A stretch of 64,000 nt of DNA from Kineobactrum salinum (GTDB taxonomy: Bacteria > Pseudomonadota > Gammaproteobacteria > Pseudomonadales > Halieaceae), in NCBI RefSeq assembly GCF_010669285.1, contig NZ_CP048711.1, positions 4,092,001 to 4,156,000 on the forward strand, in the 5' to 3' direction. The notes under the pieces are model-generated. The model worked only from the letters and a program-made list of their open reading frames with translations. It had not been told where the DNA came from and did not search any database. The position numbers and the translations under genes were made by a program. Of this stretch, positions 59,607 to 64,000 are shown piece by piece. Positions within the stretch are counted from its first letter, which is position 1; every line of letters begins with the position of its first letter.

Positions 59607-60926
59607 ATGGAATCGGGTCAGCGGAAAGTGGTGGTTGTGGGAGCGGGGATTGCCGGTCTGACCGCCGCCTTCCATCTGCAGCAACGCGGCTTCAACGTCG
59701 TTGTATTGGAAAAGGAAGCGGCCCCCGGCGGGCGTATGCGGCAAGTCGAGCTCGGCGGCTTGCGGGTCAATACGGGCGCGCGGCTACTCTACACGTTTTA
59801 TACTCCGCTGATGGAGCTGATTCGTCAGCTCGGTCTGGAGGAGGAGATTGTCTACCTCGGCCATACCCGGATGCGCTGCAACGACAGAGGCGGAGACTAT
59901 CCGATTGCTTTCACGCCCGGTCTGGGGCCATTGTTCAATTCATCCCTGAAGCTGTCGACGCGCTTGCGTCTGATCAGGTTGTTGCCGGATCTGCTGCGAG
60001 CCCGGTTTGCCACCGACCCCAATGACATGAGCAGTTGCGCCTATGCGGATCATGGCACCATGGCGGAGTACTTTACTGCCAGGGTTGGCAGGGATTTTGT
60101 CGACAAGATTGTCGACCCACTGTTTCGCGGGGCCCGAAGCTGGAATGCGGAAGACGTGTCGCCGGCCTTCTTTCTGACCTCCACCGCACACATGTTTGGC
60201 CACCGGGCTTTTACCTTCCGCCGCGGTATCGGTTATATCAATGAAGTGCTGGCATCGCAGCTGGATATTCGCTATCACACCGAGGTGCTGGGGATTGAGC
60301 GCGAACGGGACGGGCCGGGCGCAACGGTGTCATGGCTGGAGGAGGGAGCCGAGCGCGAACTTTACGCCGACATCGTGGTTTGCGCGACGGAAGGGGTCAG
60401 GGCCCGGCATCTCGTTGCCAACCAGAGCCTCCCGGAACAATCCTTCCTGGCGGATGTGCGCTACAACGCGCTGGGCGTGGTCTATCATGTGCTGAAGAAC
60501 AGCCCGGCCCATGGCATCAACTTCTACACCCGCGATCACCCCTCGGCCCTGGCCATCCTGGAAACGGTGCCCGAGCGGGACAACAACAAACCCCACCTGT
60601 TTTGCGAACTCTCCCCGGAGGCCGTGGAGCAGGCCTCCAGAGAGGGGCTCCAGGGAGAGCTGGGGCAGCTTGTCAGGCGCGATGTGGCTCAACTGTACCC
60701 GGGGCTGGAGCGGGAGCTGGATCATACGGTGAGTCAGTGGATTGAACCCATGCTGCCGGTATTCTACCCGGGTTATATTGCCTCTTTGCGCCGCTTCGCT
60801 GAACATCAGCGGGGCGCCCGGCAGGCGATCTACTACTGCGGTGACTACATGGCTCAGGCCCTGGTGGGCGGCGCCTGTGGCAGTGGTCGCGATATCGCCC
60901 GCCTGATCGGCGAACACTACCGCTGA
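59607..60926 (+). CDS. FAD-dependent amine oxidase/protoporphyrinogen-oxidase-like oxidoreductase
   Basis: 439 residues from ATG 59607. N-terminal Rossmann motif VVVVGAGIAGLTAAFHLQQRGFNVVVLEKEAAPGGRM binds FAD (GxGxxG plus Glu). The C-terminal FAD-contact segment YYCGDYMAQALVGGACGSGRDIA closes the fold. Middle regions (FRRGIGYINEVLASQ, CATEGVRARHLV) fit the HemY/phytoene-desaturase/amine-oxidase superfamily. Substrate unknown. It is followed after 29 bp by an AraC-family regulator gene on the same strand, and the two are probably co-transcribed. Confidence 0.87.
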   Translation: MESGQRKVVVVGAGIAGLTAAFHLQQRGFNVVVLEKEAAPGGRMRQVELGGLRVNTGARLLYTFYTPLMELIRQLGLEEEIVYLGHTRMRCNDRGGDYPIAFTPGLGPLFNSSLKLSTRLRLIRLLPDLLRARFATDPNDMSSCAYADHGTMAEYFTARVGRDFVDKIVDPLFRGARSWNAEDVSPAFFLTSTAHMFGHRAFTFRRGIGYINEVLASQLDIRYHTEVLGIERERDGPGATVSWLEEGAERELYADIVVCATEGVRARHLVANQSLPEQSFLADVRYNALGVVYHVLKNSPAHGINFYTRDHPSALAILETVPERDNNKPHLFCELSPEAVEQASREGLQGELGQLVRRDVAQLYPGLERELDHTVSQWIEPMLPVFYPGYIASLRRFAEHQRGARQAIYYCGDYMAQALVGGACGSGRDIARLIGEHYR

Positions 60927-60955
60927 CAGCCTGCTCAGGACTGCGATAGACTGGG

Positions 60956-62077
60956 ATGGAACCAGTCGAGGGTAGTATTTTGGCGCTGATGCAAAACACG
61001 GTGAAGGGACTGTTCCGCACCCATCTGGTGGGCCCCGGCGCGTCGCTCAGTGAGGCCTTCTCGACCCTGGACAGCTCAGAGAAAGTCGACGGCTTCCTGG
61101 CGGTTCCGCAACGTGGATTGCGCGGCGGCCAGACAAAGCTGTCTGTTGAGGAAGGCGAGGGCCACTGGGAACTTCAGTGTATAGGGGACGATATCTACGT
61201 GGTGGCGTCCCGCTGCCGCTTCCACGATGCCCGCAGGGAGGTTGTACCGCCGGAGGGCTTCATCGAGATTCATATCTGTCTGTCCGGTCCGGTGCACCTG
61301 CAGCTGGCCGGGAAAAAGAAGTTCAGCTCAAGCTCGCCCTTCATGTTCGTTTGTCGGCAGGGAGCAAATGCCCGCTATACCGTGCGCTTTGAGCCGGGCA
61401 GGCGCGAGATGCTGGCTTTTTACGTCCGGCCCTCGGTGCTGGATACCTTCGGGCTTCATTGCGGCGGTGACATCCCCTATCTGCGAGACCTGCTGGATAC
61501 CGGGGACGACAGCATTACCTACCAGCAGTTGCCTATTTCAGTGCCGATTCTCGGTGTCGCGACACAGATCATGCACAATCAACTGCGAGGACAATCCCGC
61601 CTCATCTACACCGAAGCAAAGACCTGGGAATTGCTGAGTTTGTTTCTTGACGAACTTTCACAGCCCCCTGGCCAGTTGGCAGGGCTTGCTACAGACGTGT
61701 TCGCCGAGCGCGACCTGGCCATGTTCGAGCAGGCACGAAGCATCCTCCAGGAGCAGCTCAGCGCCAAGCTGACCATCGCCGCCCTGGCACGAGCGGTGGG
61801 AACCAATACCACCAAGCTGAAACACGGCTTCAAGCTGTGTTTTGGCATGACGATCCTCGAGTTCAGCCACCAGTGCAAAATGGAGGAGGCGCTGCGCTTG
61901 CTGGTGGATGAACAGATATCCGTGGGTATGGTGGCGCAGGCGGTAGGGTACCAGCATCAGGCCAGTTTCTCCTCGGCGTTCAAGGAGTACTACGGTATTC
62001 TGCCCAAGGAGGCAAGAAAGCTGAAGAGCGGGGCTTATCCAAAACGCGCCCGCAAGGAAATCAGCCGTTCAAGCTGA
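60956..62077 (+). CDS. AraC-family transcriptional regulator
   Basis: 373 residues. An N-terminal ligand-binding/dimerisation region (about 250 residues, VVPPEGFIEIHICLSGPVHLQL, FMFVCRQGANARYTVRFEPG) precedes the double helix-turn-helix. The first is LTIAALARAVGTNTTKLKHGFKLCFG, the second ISVGMVAQAVGYQHQASFSSAFKEYYGILPKEAR. This pattern matches PchR/YSA-like AraC regulators with cupin-type sensing. Its 3' end overlaps the convergent NSS transporter gene by 17 bases. Likely targets are the upstream oxidoreductase or the divergent transport genes. Confidence 0.88.
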   Translation: MEPVEGSILALMQNTVKGLFRTHLVGPGASLSEAFSTLDSSEKVDGFLAVPQRGLRGGQTKLSVEEGEGHWELQCIGDDIYVVASRCRFHDARREVVPPEGFIEIHICLSGPVHLQLAGKKKFSSSSPFMFVCRQGANARYTVRFEPGRREMLAFYVRPSVLDTFGLHCGGDIPYLRDLLDTGDDSITYQQLPISVPILGVATQIMHNQLRGQSRLIYTEAKTWELLSLFLDELSQPPGQLAGLATDVFAERDLAMFEQARSILQEQLSAKLTIAALARAVGTNTTKLKHGFKLCFGMTILEFSHQCKMEEALRLLVDEQISVGMVAQAVGYQHQASFSSAFKEYYGILPKEARKLKSGAYPKRARKEISRSS

Positions 62078-63428
62078 GTATGGCGACGCTCGCCAGCGCC
62101 AGCGGGACCACATACCGGAACGCCGCTTGCCACATGGTCAGTGCGAACGGCGAGCGGATACGCAACTCCCTGCCCAGTATTGCCGGCGATATCTGCCACC
62201 CCACGAACAGTGACACCATGATCCCGCCCATCGGCATCAGAATGTTCGCCGCGAGCATTTCGTAGAGGCCGAAAAACGTCAGCTCCTTGAACATCGGAAT
62301 GAAGCCCAGGGGATACAGGTCGTGCCAGTGATTGAAGGACATCACCACGGTCAGGCCGAGCAGCAGCTCAAACAGAAATACGAGCACGGTGGCAACAGGG
62401 TGGCGCAAGTTGAAGCGATTCTTGAGCCACTCAATGGGTGGCAGGGCAATGGCGATAGCGGAAGTGAGGGCCGCGATCAGCAGCATGATGAAAAACAGGG
62501 CGGCCAGCAGGCTTCCGTATTGGAATGTCGCCAGCGCTGTGGGCAAGGAGACAAACAGCAGGCCGGGACCTTCGCCGGGATCGATGCCATGGGCGAAAAC
62601 AATCGGAAACACGGTCAGGCCGGCTATCAGTGCAACAGCTGTATCCACCGCAGCAATAAGCAGGGCGTATCTGGGAATGGATACATCGTCCGACAGGTGT
62701 GACCCGAATACGATCAGCACGCAGGCGCCGACACCAACGGAAAAGAAGGCCTGGCCGACGGCGTAGATGAACGTCATCGGAGTCAGTGCGTCGAGGTTTA
62801 TTGTGAACAGGAAATCAAATGTGGCACCGACATCACCGTGCGCAAGGGCAATTGCACAATTGAACAGGAGTATCAGGAAGAAAATCGGCATGAGAAATTT
62901 GATGCAACGCTCGATGCCGTTGTGAATGTCCAGCATCACGGGCACCGCCGCGAGAACGGCGAACCCGGTCATGCTTGCGATCAGCATTGCGGGGGAGCCG
63001 GTCAGTTGACCATAGAGTTGCCCGAAGTGCTCGGCTCCGTCGCCGACGAATCCGCCGCCCAGGCTCACTACCGTGTAATACAGCGTCCATCCAGCGATCA
63101 CCAGGTAGAAGCCCAGCGTCAGCACCGACGCCAGGATGCCGAATGAGGCGATATACTTCCACTGCGTCGGGGCACCCGAGGCCTCGGCCACCCGCGAGAT
63201 GGAGCTGGCAGGGCCAGCCTTGCCGGCCCTGCCTATCAGCAATTCGGCGATCAACACCGGCACGGCCACGACGATGATCGCCAGCAGGTAGATCAGAATG
63301 AACGCCCCGCCGCCAGCGGTGCCGACGGTATAGGGGAACTTCCAGATATTGGCGAGACCAACGGCCGACCCGATTGCCGCCATCAGGAAAACGTAGTTGG
63401 AGCTCCAGAGTCGGTGCGTAGTGCTCAT
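62061..63428 (-). CDS. NSS-family sodium-dependent transporter
   Basis: 455 residues, about 12 membrane helices. TM1 carries NYVFLMAAIGSAVGLANIWKFPY, the LeuT/SNF signature with the unwound GSAVGLGN region, and GGGAFILIYLLA follows in TM2. TM6 has FFSVGVGACVLIVFGSHL. NSS transporters couple Na+ to uptake of amino acids or amines. Its length is typical for bacterial members. The preceding minus-strand gene, 77 bp upstream, is a TonB receptor, which suggests paired outer- and inner-membrane uptake. Confidence 0.92.
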   Translation of the reverse strand: MSTTHRLWSSNYVFLMAAIGSAVGLANIWKFPYTVGTAGGGAFILIYLLAIIVVAVPVLIAELLIGRAGKAGPASSISRVAEASGAPTQWKYIASFGILASVLTLGFYLVIAGWTLYYTVVSLGGGFVGDGAEHFGQLYGQLTGSPAMLIASMTGFAVLAAVPVMLDIHNGIERCIKFLMPIFFLILLFNCAIALAHGDVGATFDFLFTINLDALTPMTFIYAVGQAFFSVGVGACVLIVFGSHLSDDVSIPRYALLIAAVDTAVALIAGLTVFPIVFAHGIDPGEGPGLLFVSLPTALATFQYGSLLAALFFIMLLIAALTSAIAIALPPIEWLKNRFNLRHPVATVLVFLFELLLGLTVVMSFNHWHDLYPLGFIPMFKELTFFGLYEMLAANILMPMGGIMVSLFVGWQISPAILGRELRIRSPFALTMWQAAFRYVVPLALASVAILSLNG

Positions 63429-63505
63429 CCAGGGGACATCGCTATTGAATTATCAGGCCGGCCGCGCCCGAGGACGCCCCGGGGCGTGGCCATGATCCCG
63501 GAGGA

Positions 63506-64000
63506 TCAACGATACCGGTAGTCAACCGTAACGCCAATCGTCCGGGGAGGAACAGTGGAGAACTGGTAGGGCTCGAGATCGTAGACCCTGCCGGCGACTT
63601 CCGGGCGGTCGTCCAGCACATTGTTCACTGCCAGCATGATCTTCCACCGGGTCCACTCCACGCCAGCCCGAAAATTGAGCTGATGGTAGTCGTCCAGCTT
63701 GCGGTAATTGCTGGCACCGGGGTTCAGGCCGGTGGTGGAATCGCTGCGGTAGGCCCAGTCCGCATTTACCAGTGCGTTAGCGCCGTTACTCATGGGTAAT
63801 GTGTATTGGGCAAACAGTGTTGTCGACCATTTCGGCACACCGGGCAGCCGCTCGCCATCGCGCGGCTGATTCTGCGGCAGGGCCTGCTCTGGCTGCGTTC
63901 CGCTGAATGTGGCATCGGCGTAACCGACGCCACCACTGACTTCCAGATTGTCCAGCGGGCGGGCCTGGAGTTCCAGTTCGAAGCCCGTAACGGTGGCATC
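63506..64000 (-). CDS. TonB-dependent receptor, C-terminal part (5' end outside window)
   Basis: About 164 residues from the window edge to TGA at 63506-63508. The reading is ATVTGFELELQARPLDNLEV, GGVGYADATFSG, then LPGVPKWSTTLFAQYTLP, FRAGVEWTRWKIMLAVNNVLDDRPEVAG, ending VTVDYRYR. The N-N-V-L-D-x-R pattern and alternating aromatic strands are the final barrel strands of TonB receptors; the end lacks a terminal Phe (Arg instead). It is upstream of the NSS transporter gene on the same strand, 77 bp apart. Confidence 0.88.
   Translation of the reverse strand, partial: DATVTGFELELQARPLDNLEVSGGVGYADATFSGTQPEQALPQNQPRDGERLPGVPKWSTTLFAQYTLPMSNGANALVNADWAYRSDSTTGLNPGASNYRKLDDYHQLNFRAGVEWTRWKIMLAVNNVLDDRPEVAGRVYDLEPYQFSTVPPRTIGVTVDYRYR

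Overview
This window looks like a high-GC (about 60% by eye) chromosomal segment from a marine-type gammaproteobacterium. Two TonB-dependent receptors, secreted S9 and M28 peptidases, an isoquinoline-oxidoreductase-type molybdoenzyme, a Na+-dependent NSS transporter and a CPA2 antiporter fit lineages such as Halieaceae/Cellvibrionales. That placement is inference; no rRNA is present.

Layout. 1-7.5 kb: hydantoin/cyclic-amide-type catabolic genes (partial HyuA, TonB receptor, short HyuA, DUF917, Asp/Glu/hydantoin racemase). 7.5-14.5 kb: a MalT-like LuxR regulator divergent from an NCS1 permease, an AsnC/Lrp regulator divergent from a methionine gamma-lyase-like PLP enzyme, and a nitroreductase. 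14.9-17.6 kb: IorA/IorB-type molybdenum hydroxylase. 17.8-25 kb: two exported peptidases (M28, S9) flank an ATP-grasp gene and a 666-residue protein of unknown family with a possible Cys-His-Asn triad. 25-26.2 kb: an unbroken array of 27 heptamers, a DUF3293 gene and a 155-bp tandem duplication. 26.2-30 kb: Mre11/Rad50-like pair. 30-31.3 kb: AT-rich island with two orphan genes (one HEPN-like) and attC-like inverted repeats. 31.3-35.9 kb: DUF3127, RelBE-like and VapBC modules, a broken DUF1640 gene, a tRNA-queuosine mannosyltransferase and an alpha/beta hydrolase. 35.9-44.5 kb: four-gene overlapping operon (AddB-like nuclease, AddA-like helicase-nuclease, DUF697-type GTPase, membrane GTPase). 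44.8-58.4 kb: envelope, signalling and housekeeping genes ending in tRNA-Arg(ACG). 58.4-59.6 kb: repeats and a decayed PIN-toxin remnant. 59.6-64 kb: FAD oxidoreductase, AraC regulator, NSS transporter and the end of a second TonB receptor.

A global feature shapes the annotation. Nine genes contain apparent +/-1 frameshifts (twelve sites). Eleven sites are repaired by adding one G or C at a short G/C run, which suggests homopolymer under-calling in a long-read or metagenome assembly more than genuine gene decay. These genes are annotated as full-length CDS with the break noted. Real decay is also present: an ISL3-like transposase fragment, an amber codon in a DUF1640 gene and a VapC remnant.

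The best candidates for an undescribed system are the nuclease-helicase-GTPase-GTPase operon (35.9-44.5 kb) and the ATP-grasp/protease-like pair (19.2-22.4 kb).
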